A stretch of 64,000 nt of DNA. Source: Bacteroidia bacterium (lineage in GTDB: Bacteria > Bacteroidota > Bacteroidia > J057 > JAIXKT01). Position 1 is the stretch's first letter; each line of letters starts with the position of its first letter. The notes under the pieces were generated by a model, which did no database searches, was not told where the DNA came from, and saw only the letters and a list, made by a program, of their open reading frames with translations. The stretch lies in the NCBI GenBank assembly GCA_026932145.1, contig JAIXKT010000037.1, positions 1-64,000 on the forward strand. Reading direction: 5' to 3'. Made by a program: the position numbers and the translations under genes. Positions 17,876 to 28,100 of this stretch are shown in pieces.

Positions 17876-19126
17876 ATGGCCGAGAGAATTGAGATGCCCA
17901 AAATGAGCGATACAATGACTGAAGGAGTTATAGTGTCTTGGCTTAAAGAAATTGGAGATACTGTAAAATCCGGAGATATTATTGCAGAGGTCGAAACAGA
18001 TAAGGCTACAATGGAATTGGAAGCTTATCAAGATGGAGTGCTACTTTATCGCGGAGTAGAGGCAGGCGGGAGAATTCCGGTAGGTGCTTTGTTGGCAATA
18101 TTGGGAAAATCGGGAGAAGATATTTCTGCACTAATTAACAAAAAAAACCCTGATACACAAACTATTGCAAAAAAAGAACCTACAAACGAAAAAAATATCG
18201 CTCCGGAAGTTACCGTTGTTAATCCTACTGTTGAAGTTTCCGTAATTCAGCCGGAAAATGATTCTCGTGTCAAAGCATCTCCTTTAGCGAAGGCTATTGC
18301 CAAAGACAAGGGAATAGATTTAGCACAAATAAGCGGCAGCGGAGACGGTGGCAGAATCATCAAACGTGATTTAGAAAACGTTGATATTTCAAAACCCAAA
18401 ACTTCCAACACAACCACTGCTCCAAAAGTCATTTCAGGAATCGGAGAAACTTACGAAGACGTTCCAACAAGCCAAATGCGGCGTACCATAGCCAGAAGGT
18501 TAGCAGAAAGTAAGTTTACAGCTCCACATTTCTACCTAACAATAGAGATTTTGATGGATGAAGCCATCCGCACTCGGGAAGCACTAAACCAAAGCTCATC
18601 AGTAAAGATTTCTTTCAACGATATGGTCGTTAAAGCAGTTGCTTCTGCATTACGTCGTCATCCCAAAGTGAATGCTTCATGGTTTGGAGACTATATTCGG
18701 TTTTATCATCACATTCATGTAGGGGTTGCCGTAGCAGTTGAAGACGGATTGCTTGTTCCGGTGATTCGATTTACTGACACAAAGGGATTATCCCAGATTG
18801 CAGAAGAAACACGCAGTTATGCCCAAAAAGCCAAAAATAAGCAACTGCAACCCACTGATTGGGAGGGTAACACTTTCACAATCTCTAACTTAGGAATGTT
18901 TGGCATAGACCAGTTTACGGCAATCATTAATCCGCCGGATGCCTGTATTTTGGCCGTAGGCGCAATTACCCAGCAACCTGTCGTTAAAAATGGAGAACTC
19001 GCAGTAGGGAATGTGATGAAGGTTACTTTATCTTGCGACCATCGGGTGGTAGATGGTGCATTGGGAGCCGCCTTCTTACAAACACTGAAGGAAAACTTAG
19101 AAAACCCGGTCCGAATGCTTTTGTAA
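17876..19126 (+). CDS. pyruvate dehydrogenase complex dihydrolipoamide acetyltransferase (E2)
   Basis: The E2 core enzyme transfers acyl groups from lipoyl-lysine to CoA. One lipoyl domain (about residues 1-80, lipoyl Lys43 in ETDKATMEL), a peripheral subunit-binding domain (about 132-168, KASPLAKAIAKDKGIDL) and a catalytic domain ending with SCDHRVVDG (386-394) are visible. I chose ATG at 17876 (MAERIEMPKMSD, 416 residues); the open frame extends 32 codons upstream but into sequence unlike the family. E1 and E3 genes are not in the window. The long basic/Pro-containing linker and PKMSDTMTEG start are typical of pyruvate-type E2. A YggS gene follows after three bases. Confidence 0.9.
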   Translation: MAERIEMPKMSDTMTEGVIVSWLKEIGDTVKSGDIIAEVETDKATMELEAYQDGVLLYRGVEAGGRIPVGALLAILGKSGEDISALINKKNPDTQTIAKKEPTNEKNIAPEVTVVNPTVEVSVIQPENDSRVKASPLAKAIAKDKGIDLAQISGSGDGGRIIKRDLENVDISKPKTSNTTTAPKVISGIGETYEDVPTSQMRRTIARRLAESKFTAPHFYLTIEILMDEAIRTREALNQSSSVKISFNDMVVKAVASALRRHPKVNASWFGDYIRFYHHIHVGVAVAVEDGLLVPVIRFTDTKGLSQIAEETRSYAQKAKNKQLQPTDWEGNTFTISNLGMFGIDQFTAIINPPDACILAVGAITQQPVVKNGELAVGNVMKVTLSCDHRVVDGALGAAFLQTLKENLENPVRMLL

Positions 19127-19129
19127 CCC

Positions 19130-19816
19130 ATGAATTTTCGAGATAATTGGCTGAGGATATTATCTCAAATCCAACAAGTTGCTAATCGGGTTGGACGTTC
19201 TCCCCAAGAAATTACTATAGTTGCGATATCCAAAACGCGCCCCATTGAGGAAATTCAGGAAGCATACGCTGCCGGCCAATATATTTTTGGAGAAAATAAA
19301 CCCCAAGAACTAAGTGCAAAACAAACCCTGCTCCCCCAAGCTACTTGGCACTTAGTAGGGCATCTGCAAACCAATAAAGTGAAATATATCGCCCCTTTTG
19401 TTCAACTCATTCATTCTTTGGATTCTGTTAAATTAGCAATAGAGATAAACCGCCAAGCCCAGAAAAATAACCGAATCATCCCCTGCCTTTTACAAATTAA
19501 TATTTCACAAGAAACTACCAAAGGCGGTTTTGCCGCCGAAGAACTCTCTGTCTTTTGGGAACAACAAGCAAATTTCCCAAATATCAGAATTGACGGCCTA
19601 ATGGGAATGGCAGAAGAAACTGATGATAAAAAATTGATTCATAAACAATTCCAAAGCCTGTATCAACTTCGGGAGAAAATTTTATCGGAACATAAAAGTA
19701 GTTTGGGAAATTTACCCCTACTCAGTATGGGAATGTCTAATGATTTTGAAATAGCCATTGAAGAAGGAGCTACCCACATTCGGCTGGGAAGTGCTTTGTT
19801 CGGTTCACGCAGTTGA
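19130..19816 (+). CDS. YggS-family PLP homeostasis protein
   Basis: The 228-residue single-domain TIM-barrel protein has the PLP lysine in VAISKTRP (Lys35), followed by FGENKPQEL and WHLVGHLQTNK, and ends with SMGMSNDFEIAIEEGATHIR and LGSALFG. These are hallmarks of PLPHP/YggS, which binds PLP without known catalysis and buffers the cofactor. It sits between the E2 gene and the adenylation enzyme on one strand. The family assignment is strong. Confidence 0.93.
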   Translation: MNFRDNWLRILSQIQQVANRVGRSPQEITIVAISKTRPIEEIQEAYAAGQYIFGENKPQELSAKQTLLPQATWHLVGHLQTNKVKYIAPFVQLIHSLDSVKLAIEINRQAQKNNRIIPCLLQINISQETTKGGFAAEELSVFWEQQANFPNIRIDGLMGMAEETDDKKLIHKQFQSLYQLREKILSEHKSSLGNLPLLSMGMSNDFEIAIEEGATHIRLGSALFGSRS

Positions 19817-19873
19817 ATTTCGTTACTTTTTACAACTTTTGGGATTACAGAATAACCATTACCAACTAAAACC

Positions 19874-21367
19874 ATGATTGTAAACAATATCTTTCAAAAT
19901 ATTCAACAGCTAAAAGAGAAAAAATCATTCTTTTTTGAGGGTGCTACCTATACTTATGAGGAGTTAGGGATCTATGTAACAAGTATTTACGGAAGTTTAC
20001 AAAAGTATGCCCAATCGGGAGACCGTATTGGAATAATTACCGGAGATAATATTTTTACTTATGCTTCGTTATTGGCTTGCTGGGCACTACGCTGCGCTTA
20101 TGTTCCATTAAATCTAAAAAACCCTTCCAACCGATTACAAGACCAAATAGAACAAGCCGAACTCTCTTGTATTCTGGGGTTCAAAAATTTACCATTTGAG
20201 TGTAATATTCCCTTTTTGAATACTTCGCAGATTCCGCTTAAACCGGATAGATTTATGCCGCTTCAAGTTCAGGATGATGATTTAGCGTATCTATTATTTA
20301 CATCCGGTAGCACAGGCCGCCCAAAAGGAGTTCCTATTTATCATCGAAACTTAGATAGCTTTCTGCAAACAATATTATTTTCAGGAATTTACGACTTTCA
20401 TCCAGATGACCGCTTTTTACAGATGTTTGAACTAACGTTTGATTTATCTGTCTTTAGCTGGTGCGTGCCGTTGTGTGTGGGTGCAAGCATCTATGTAGTG
20501 CCGGAAAGCGGCGTTTCGTATCTAAAAATCAGTTCATTATTAGAAGATCATGACTTAACAGTTGCTTTAATGGTTCCTTCTGTATTGAGTTATTTGCGGC
20601 GTTATTTTGATGAAATAACCCTGCCCTCGCTACGTTGGGGACTATTTTGTGGAGAAGCTTTACCGGCAGATTTAGTAACAGAGTGGGCTACTTGTGTGCC
20701 AAATGCTTGCTTAGAAAATGTTTATGGCCCCACAGAAGCAACTATATTTTGCACTCGCTACCGAATTTCATTACCGATACCCGCTCAATATCAGCATAAT
20801 GGAATAGTTTCTATTGGCCAGCCTTTTCCAAATATGCAATGTATCATTGTTGATGAAAAGGGAATTACTGAACTCCCGGGTAAAAGTGGTGAACTATGTT
20901 TGGTGGGCAACCAAGTAACAGATATGTATTGGCGAAATCCGCAAAAATCAATAACTGCATTTGTGGATATTCCCGCTTTCGGGCAAGGATATAAAACCGG
21001 AGATATTTGTATTGAAACCGATGATAATCACTATAATTACATAGGACGCGCAGACTTCCAGTTGAAAATTGACGGCTACCGAGTAGAAGCCGGAGAAATA
21101 GAACATCACGCCCGAAACTTTCTGCAAAAAACAACCATCGCCTTGGGTATTAGTGAAAATAATCAAACAATTCTTGTGTTAGCAGTAGAAACAGTTCCCA
21201 ACGATATAGACATTCCCCAGCTCCTTGAGCATCTGAAATTCAAAATCCCGGATTATATGATTCCCAAAAAAATAATTCCAATAAAGCAATTCCCAATCAA
21301 TCTGAATGGGAAAATTGACCGAAAAGCTATCCATGAAATTGTTTCAACCCAAATTTTGAACAACTAA
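19874..21367 (+). CDS. stand-alone amino-acid adenylation enzyme (AMP-binding)
   Basis: The 497-residue protein shows the ANL-superfamily core motifs: LLFTSGSTGRPKG (A3, 140-152), YGPTEAT (A5, 284-290), YKTGD (A7) and the C-terminal NLNGKIDRK (A10 lysine). FELTFDLSVFSW includes the Asp (residue 190) that in NRPS A domains binds the substrate alpha-amino group, so an amino acid is the likely substrate. There is no carrier or condensation domain, as in DltA-like enzymes. The gene starts 57 bases after the YggS gene and 48 bases before an ammonia-lyase. The acceptor and product are unknown; DltA-type D-alanine activation is possible, but no dlt partners are seen. Confidence 0.8.
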   Translation: MIVNNIFQNIQQLKEKKSFFFEGATYTYEELGIYVTSIYGSLQKYAQSGDRIGIITGDNIFTYASLLACWALRCAYVPLNLKNPSNRLQDQIEQAELSCILGFKNLPFECNIPFLNTSQIPLKPDRFMPLQVQDDDLAYLLFTSGSTGRPKGVPIYHRNLDSFLQTILFSGIYDFHPDDRFLQMFELTFDLSVFSWCVPLCVGASIYVVPESGVSYLKISSLLEDHDLTVALMVPSVLSYLRRYFDEITLPSLRWGLFCGEALPADLVTEWATCVPNACLENVYGPTEATIFCTRYRISLPIPAQYQHNGIVSIGQPFPNMQCIIVDEKGITELPGKSGELCLVGNQVTDMYWRNPQKSITAFVDIPAFGQGYKTGDICIETDDNHYNYIGRADFQLKIDGYRVEAGEIEHHARNFLQKTTIALGISENNQTILVLAVETVPNDIDIPQLLEHLKFKIPDYMIPKKIIPIKQFPINLNGKIDRKAIHEIVSTQILNN

Positions 21368-21415
21368 TTACCAACTTAATTAGATTGATTTTTCATATTA
21401 AAGAAATTATTTTTT

Positions 21416-22939
21416 ATGGCAGAAAAAAAAACACTTTATTTAGATAGTTCACCGCTAACATACCCGCAGTTAGTTGATTTTTGGAAGTATCCAACGGTTG
21501 TGAAACTATCAGAATTTAGCCAAAACCGAATTTTGCATAGCCACCAAACTATGTTGTCGCTCATCTCTTCGGGTAGTGCTCCAATTTATGGCATAAACAC
21601 AGGTTTTGGGTCGCTGTGCAATACTTCTATTCCGGCAGATCAATTAGGCCAACTTCAACTTAATCTATTGCGCAGCCATGCAGCCGGAGTAGGTAAGGAT
21701 GTCCCGGCAGAAATTGTACGACTAATGATGTTGCTCAAAATACACGCATTAGCCCAAGGTTATTCCGGTGTATCATTGCCGTTAGTAGAGAGATTACTGC
21801 TCTTTTTGAATGAAAATATCTTACCGGTTGTTTATCAGCAAGGTTCATTGGGGGCAAGTGGAGATTTAGCCCCATTAGCACATTTATGTTTGCCATTGAT
21901 AGGAGAGGGGGAGGCTTATTTTTTAGGGGAGAAAAAACAGTCAGCAGATGTACTTCAGCATTTACAAATAGAGCCTTTAGTCTTAGGGCCAAAGGAAGGG
22001 TTAGCTTTGCTAAATGGAACTCAGTTTATGAGTGCTTACTCTGTATATGCGTTAATTCAATCCCGCAATATCTCGTTTATGGCAGATTTTGTGGCAGCGT
22101 TGAGTTTGGATGTCTTTGACGCACGAAAAGAACCATTTGACAGCCGAATTGCAATGGTTCGGAAGCATCCGGGGCAAAAAATAGTTTCTGAAAGAATTAC
22201 AACTATGCGAAAAGATTCTGAATGGGCAGACCAAGCCAAAAAAGCAGTGCAAGACCCATATTCTTTTCGGTGTATCCCGCAGGTACATGGGGCAAGCTAT
22301 GATGCCATAGAATACGCTGCGCAAGTCTTTTTAACAGAAATTAATTCCGTAACCGATAACCCACTTATCTTCGATGATCCAGAACCCATAGCAATTTCAG
22401 GTGGGAATTTTCATGGGCAACCATTGGCATTAACCTTAGACTTTCTTTGCATAGCCTTAGCCGAATTAGGTTCAATAGCAGAACGTAGAATATTTTGGCT
22501 TTTAGCCGGTTCTCGAAATTTACCTCCTTTTTTGACAGAAAATCCGGGCATAAACTCCGGCCTAATGATAGCCCAATATTCCGCAGCAGCTTTGGCCAGT
22601 GCCAACAAACAGCTATGCACACCCGCCAGTGCCGATAACATTCCCTCATGCAACGGCCAAGAAGACCACGTGAGCATGGGCGCAAATGCTGCAACAAAAC
22701 TATATTCCGTTATCGAAAATACCTGGAATCTACTGGGTATTGAATGGCTTGCCAATACAACAGCCGCATGGATTAAATCCAAACAAGAACAAAAACAATT
22801 ACCAGTTAACCCAAATTTAGCCAAAGTAGTACGGCAATTCCATGAAATTTGTCCCTATTACGCGGAAGATACCTACCTTAATCCACGAATAATAAAAGCT
22901 ACCAGCTTCTTAAAAAATATAGATACTGACACTTTTTAG
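21416..22939 (+). CDS. hutH: histidine ammonia-lyase (HAL/PAL/TAL family)
   Basis: The enzyme eliminates ammonia from histidine to give urocanate using an MIO group formed from Ala-Ser-Gly. The MIO triad is Ala147-Ser148-Gly149 in GSLGASGDLAPLAHL; the proton-transfer Tyr58 lies in YGINTGFG. The substrate-selectivity pair is Ser87-His88 (LLRSHAAGVG), which in this family goes with histidine, while His-Leu and Phe-Leu pairs go with tyrosine and phenylalanine. The length of 507 is typical of HutH. None of the other hut genes is in the window; the adjacent gene activates an amino acid instead, so a role outside histidine catabolism is possible. Confidence 0.85.
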   Translation: MAEKKTLYLDSSPLTYPQLVDFWKYPTVVKLSEFSQNRILHSHQTMLSLISSGSAPIYGINTGFGSLCNTSIPADQLGQLQLNLLRSHAAGVGKDVPAEIVRLMMLLKIHALAQGYSGVSLPLVERLLLFLNENILPVVYQQGSLGASGDLAPLAHLCLPLIGEGEAYFLGEKKQSADVLQHLQIEPLVLGPKEGLALLNGTQFMSAYSVYALIQSRNISFMADFVAALSLDVFDARKEPFDSRIAMVRKHPGQKIVSERITTMRKDSEWADQAKKAVQDPYSFRCIPQVHGASYDAIEYAAQVFLTEINSVTDNPLIFDDPEPIAISGGNFHGQPLALTLDFLCIALAELGSIAERRIFWLLAGSRNLPPFLTENPGINSGLMIAQYSAAALASANKQLCTPASADNIPSCNGQEDHVSMGANAATKLYSVIENTWNLLGIEWLANTTAAWIKSKQEQKQLPVNPNLAKVVRQFHEICPYYAEDTYLNPRIIKATSFLKNIDTDTF

Positions 22940-23031
22940 GTAGAAAAAGATTTGGATTTTATAAAAAAAAGATAGAATTTTACAACCCAACTATATTTTC
23001 TTCGTATAAAGAACTAATTTCAACAACTTTT

Positions 23032-24918
23032 ATGAAACGCGTTTATTCTCTGGTTGTTTTGCTGATTTTGTTTTTGGGTTTTACACAACAAAATCTACTG
23101 GCTCAAAATAAATATAAGTGCGAAATAGATCAGTCGGTTCAGGGAGGCTTCCTGAATTTAGATTTTTATATTCAGCGAACTAGCGGGTCAGATTTTTATT
23201 TAGGGTCTTCTAATTTCAGTATTTATGTTACTGCCGCCAATCTAAACATTGATGCGATGCAACAAGATTATACAGCGAATGGCCCTTGGGATAGTAACAC
23301 CGACCCTAATTCCTATTATCCGCTATCTTCCGGCCATGGGTTAGATTATGTAAACTTAAACGTAAATGAGCAAACAACGATGCAGGGCCCTGGTCAGTTG
23401 GTAACCGCCACACGTACCAGAATAGGCCGCATTAAAGTCCCAATAACCAATCCAGCAGGGTTTAATACAGTAATTTGGAGAATAAAACCGATGGCTTTAT
23501 ATTCATTTTCCTTACAAAATATCAAGTCGTTAGGGACTTTCGTAAATCCGGCACCCAACTTCCCGTTATGTGAAACCCCTGCAATACCAATCTTATCAGC
23601 CTTAAATGGCAGCCAACTTTGCAACGGAGCCAGAACCTTACTTAAATCAAATTTTTCGGGTAAAAATGTATGGTATCTGGATGGAAACTTAATCTCAAAC
23701 TACGATGCTGATTCTATGTGGGTAAGTTCAGCCGGTAACTATACCGTTGCTGCTCAAAGTTATTCTTGCGTATCTAACCAATCTCCGGTTATTCAAATAC
23801 AAACCGGAACTTGTTCCTGCCCGATTGCTACAAACCTAAGTGCGCTGCCCGATTATACCAAAGCAGCTTTGAGTTGGACTCTAAACACAGATTTTCCGTA
23901 TTATCATGCGGATAGCTGCCAGGTTCAAATCAGAAAGTTAGGATCATCTAACTGGATGACCCGAAAAAATGCAACGTTGAGTTCTTTAACGGTTTATCTC
24001 TTAGACCAGAATACAACCTATGAGTGGCGGGTACGTACCTTCTGCGGACAAGGTAGTTCTACTTTTTCATCAATAGGAGTATTTACCACAGGAGCACCTT
24101 GCGGAACAATTTCTAACTTAGTGGCCTCCAATATCACGACCAATTCAGTGGCACTAAATTGGCAGATTTCCGGTGCCGTGCCGGATTCATATCAAGTAGG
24201 TTTTCGCCGTGCCGGCGAAAATGGCTGGATTCTTAGAACAGCTACTACAAATTCAATAACTTTAAACGGATTATTTAATAACCAAGCCTATGAGTGGCGA
24301 GTGCGTTCAATCTGTGCTTCTTCCAATAGTATTTGGACACAACCCTCAAACTTCAATACTTTACCCGGCTGTCTCAAACCTACAAATCTTACTGCTTCTA
24401 ATATTACCATAACGGGCGCAACTGTTTCTTGGGATAACTTAGCCAATGCAGATAGCTTTAATGTACAGTATCGAGTAGCCGGTAACAACGGTAATTTTAT
24501 CCAAAGAAATACTAAAACAACTTCTTTTGGCTTAGTCAATCTCTTATCGAATACTACTTACGAATGGCGTGTACGCGGTTTTTGCTCCGGCACTACTCTC
24601 GGATTTTCTGATAACGCTACTTTCAGCACCACAATTATGAAAACAATTGCTTCTGACCCAGATGCAGTTTTCAGAACCTATCCTAACCCAAATGCTGGTA
24701 TCTTTACAGTTGAATTTAATCTAATTCAAGATGCTTCTGTAAAAATCAAAGTATCAAACCAACTTGGCCAAACAGTATATGAAGCCAGCGACTATGTAGC
24801 CAAAGGAAACTACAAGCACGAAATCAATATAGCAAGTTTTGAAGCCGGTACCTATATCGTTGAGGTTTTTGATGGATCTCAAACATGGGTATCCAAAGTA
24901 GTGAAAAGTACCTATTAA
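23032..24918 (+). CDS. secreted fibronectin-III protein with T9SS type A sorting domain
   Basis: The 628-residue protein has a signal peptide (residues 1-25, ending LLAQ). An N-terminal cohesin/dockerin-like beta region is followed by three fibronectin type III repeats at about 260-350, 356-440 and 446-535, each with an EWRVR strand. The last ~85 residues (YPNPNAGIF near 550, then a GTYIVEV near the end) are a type A C-terminal signal for the type IX secretion system, so the protein should be exported and attached to the surface. The gene ends at a strong terminator and is not tightly linked to neighbours. Its ligand is unknown. Confidence 0.85.
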   Translation: MKRVYSLVVLLILFLGFTQQNLLAQNKYKCEIDQSVQGGFLNLDFYIQRTSGSDFYLGSSNFSIYVTAANLNIDAMQQDYTANGPWDSNTDPNSYYPLSSGHGLDYVNLNVNEQTTMQGPGQLVTATRTRIGRIKVPITNPAGFNTVIWRIKPMALYSFSLQNIKSLGTFVNPAPNFPLCETPAIPILSALNGSQLCNGARTLLKSNFSGKNVWYLDGNLISNYDADSMWVSSAGNYTVAAQSYSCVSNQSPVIQIQTGTCSCPIATNLSALPDYTKAALSWTLNTDFPYYHADSCQVQIRKLGSSNWMTRKNATLSSLTVYLLDQNTTYEWRVRTFCGQGSSTFSSIGVFTTGAPCGTISNLVASNITTNSVALNWQISGAVPDSYQVGFRRAGENGWILRTATTNSITLNGLFNNQAYEWRVRSICASSNSIWTQPSNFNTLPGCLKPTNLTASNITITGATVSWDNLANADSFNVQYRVAGNNGNFIQRNTKTTSFGLVNLLSNTTYEWRVRGFCSGTTLGFSDNATFSTTIMKTIASDPDAVFRTYPNPNAGIFTVEFNLIQDASVKIKVSNQLGQTVYEASDYVAKGNYKHEINIASFEAGTYIVEVFDGSQTWVSKVVKSTY

Positions 24919-24938
24919 TTATCATATTTTTGTAGTAA

Positions 24939-24988
24939 TATAATATTCAAAAGCCGCTAACTTACATTAGCGGCTTTTGAATATTATA
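24939..24988 (+). terminator. perfect 22-bp palindrome, bidirectional terminator
   Basis: Arms 24939-24960 and 24967-24988 are fully complementary around a 6-nt CTTACA loop, with a GC-rich core (AAGCCGCTAA) flanked by A and T runs, so it can terminate on either strand. It lies 21 bases after the stop of the T9SS gene. Confidence 0.85.
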
Positions 24989-25144
24989 AGGTCTTTTAGC
25001 AACTTGCTGCTTAAAATATACACCCATAGCAAGTAAATAGTGCAACAAAGCAATATTTTAGCCTTAATTAACGGTAAAAAAAGACCATTCTACTATAAAG
25101 GTAAACGATTCAGGAATAAAACAGCACTACGAGCCAAATAATTG

Positions 25145-25152
25145 TATTTTTG
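25145..25152 (+). promoter_or_regulatory. Bacteroidota -7 box upstream of the PKD surface protein
   Basis: TATTTTTG matches TAnnTTTG and lies 31 bases before the ATG at 25184. It supports that start over an in-frame TTG at 25142, which would lie upstream of the box. A -33 box is not clear. Confidence 0.4.
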
Positions 25153-25183
25153 TGGTCGGAAAACCGCGTTATCGGTTTGTTGC

Positions 25184-28100
25184 ATGAGATTAGTATTATT
25201 GTTTTTTGCGTACACTTTTTGGAGTACATATTTTGTGCAGGGGCAGGCTACATTTTCTTCTGGCTCTATTGCGGATTCTATGGTTTGTGCCGGCACAAAT
25301 GGAATTGTTTATGTGGCAGATGATTTATCAGGACCATACTCTTGGAACGTCTTAGGTGGTAGCATCATAAGTGGGCAGGGAACGCAGTCTGTAACTGTAG
25401 ATTGGGGAACAAGTACCAGCGGAGCTATTGAACTTACCGTTGGTGCTGCTACTGTAACTAAGACTATTACAATTACAGCCCTTCCCGAAGGAAATTTAGC
25501 CGGTACAGCTACAATTTGTGCTGGCCAAACTACTTATCTATCTGTATTGCTGACCGGAATAGGCCCATTTGATATACAGTACTTTGACGGCACTACTATA
25601 TTTGCCCAAAATGGAATTTCTAATGGAGATGTTATCGCCGTTTCTCCTACGGTAACTACCACATATTCATTAGTTTCTGTTATAGATAAAGGCACCCCGC
25701 TATCTTGTTCCGCTTTGATTTTAATTGGTACCCCTACTGTTACGGTGAATACGCTACCTACCGGAAATATTTCGGGAAATAAAACCTTATGTAAAGGCGA
25801 TACCGCTACTATTCATGTAAGCATGACAGGAACAGGCCCGTTTGAATTTGACTACTCAAACGGGCTTTCTACAACTACTGTTGTATGCTACAATACAGAT
25901 ACAAGTATCATAATAAATCCATCAAATACAGTAAGTTATACCTTAACTCGACTAATTGATTTAGGAATAACGCCCCAGTGCCAAGCAACCCAACTCACAG
26001 GAGCAGCCACTTTTACGGTAAATCCGCTCCCAACCGGTACTATTTCCGGCCTTGATACAATATGCCCAGGAGGCTCTGCTATAATCAACTTTTCTTTTTC
26101 CGGAACCGGCCCTTTTAATGCAGTTTATTCTGACGGAACAAACTCTTTCAATTTATCCAATGTACCGGATTCTGTTTCTGTAACCGTTTCACCAGCAACC
26201 ACTACCACTTATTCATTAGTTAGTTTAACGGACTTAGGAACTTCCCCAAACTGTGTAAGTAATAATTTATCTGGATTTGCCACCATAACGATAGAACCCT
26301 TCCCCATAATTACCGCTACACAAACGAATTTTTGTTCAGGTGATATTCAAAACTTTTCGGGTTCAACTGGATTATGGTCTATTTCTTCAAATATAGGCTC
26401 TACAATCAATTCTGTAACTGGAAGTTATATTTCCGGAACGGCAAATGTTGCTGAACAAGATACTGTATTTCTCACATCTCCGGCAGGTTGCAAAACACAG
26501 CTTTTACTAACCGTTCACTCCCGACCGTTTTTAAGCCATAATTCAAGTACACAAGACACTGCTTTTTGCCAAGGTGGAATCTTGACTCTTGCTCAAGCCC
26601 ATCCAAGCGATTCACTTTTTGGCGGATCCTCAGGAACTATATTTATTGGAACCGGAAATGTATCTGTTCAGTTTAACATTCCTCAACAAGAATACATTAT
26701 CTCAAAGTCTTCCGGAAATTGCCGAGACACTATTTTAGTTACAGTAAACCCATTTCCAAATGTTATCGTTACTCCGTTAGGAGATACAACTTTTTGTCAA
26801 GGTGATTCCGTAGTGCTTGAAGCACAAACAGGCTACAACAGTTATCAGTGGTTTCGTGATGGATTTTTGTTATCCGGTGCAACTCAATCAAGTTATACCG
26901 CAGCTATTTCAGGTAATTATAAAGTTGAAATAATCAATTCTTTTGGTTGCCGGGATACTTCATCTGAGATTACTGTTACAGCAAAATCACTTCCGATTGC
27001 AAATATTACGACAAATGACCCCCAAATATTTTGTTTTGGGAATCAGTCAGTTATACACGCAACAACCGGATTATTAACCTATCAATGGTTTCAAAATGGA
27101 TTAGCTATATCAGGTGCAATTGCGGATTCCTGTATTGTTACTCAGTCCGGAATTTACAACGTTTTGGTATCTAATACTTTAGGATGCGTTGATTCTTCTA
27201 CCAATGCAATTTTATTTGTGGTGAATCCACTACCAGTATCTACATTATTGGCTCAAACTACAACTACTTTTTGCCAAGGTGATTCTGTTGTTTTAGAAGC
27301 TACAAGCGGGTTTAGTAGCTATAATTGGTTATTAGACGGAATTAGCTTAGGTGTAACCAACAGCAATTTATACACAGCAACCGTTTCAGGAAACTATCAA
27401 GCTATTGCTTTAGATGGAAATGGCTGCTCTGATACCACCACCCAAACGATAATAGTAACCGTTAATCCTATTCCGGTATCCCAAACAATTAGCGGAAAAC
27501 AAGCCGTTTGTCGCTTCACAAATAATGTTGTTTATTCTGTACCGGCTACATTAGGAAGCACTTATTCATGGCAAGTAAGCGGAGGAAGTATAACCTCCGG
27601 ATCCGGAACTAATTCTATCACAGTAGATTGGGGCGGATTTGGAGATGGACTAATATTACTTACCGAGAAGAATAAGTTTAACTGTGTGGGGCCAACGGAT
27701 TCTCTTTCAGTCTTGATTGATTCAATAGCTACTCTAAGTGTAAAAGGAGTTTCTATTGCCTGCTTAAATACGACAGAATCATACGTTACCCAGCATCCCG
27801 GAAGTAATTATGTATGGAATGCAGTTGGTGGAGTGATTTTATCTGGTCAAGGGACGGATTCTATTACTGTAAATTGGAATACCGCAGGAGCCGCCTTACT
27901 TCAATTAACTGTATCGAATACAAGTGGTTGTACTACATCAGTTAGCAACCCGGTTAATGTAGTGAACCAATTAGGAACACCAATTATTGTAGGAGATACA
28001 TTAGTTTGCAGATATGTTCCTGAGTCTTATCATGTGGCGCATCCGGGGCCGGTTTACAATTGGGTTGTTTCCGGTGGAAATATCTTATTTGGCCAAAATA

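Noticed and set aside
21416-22939. Tyrosine or phenylalanine ammonia-lyase
   Set aside because: The selectivity pair is Ser-His, as in histidine ammonia-lyases, not His-Leu or Phe-Leu.
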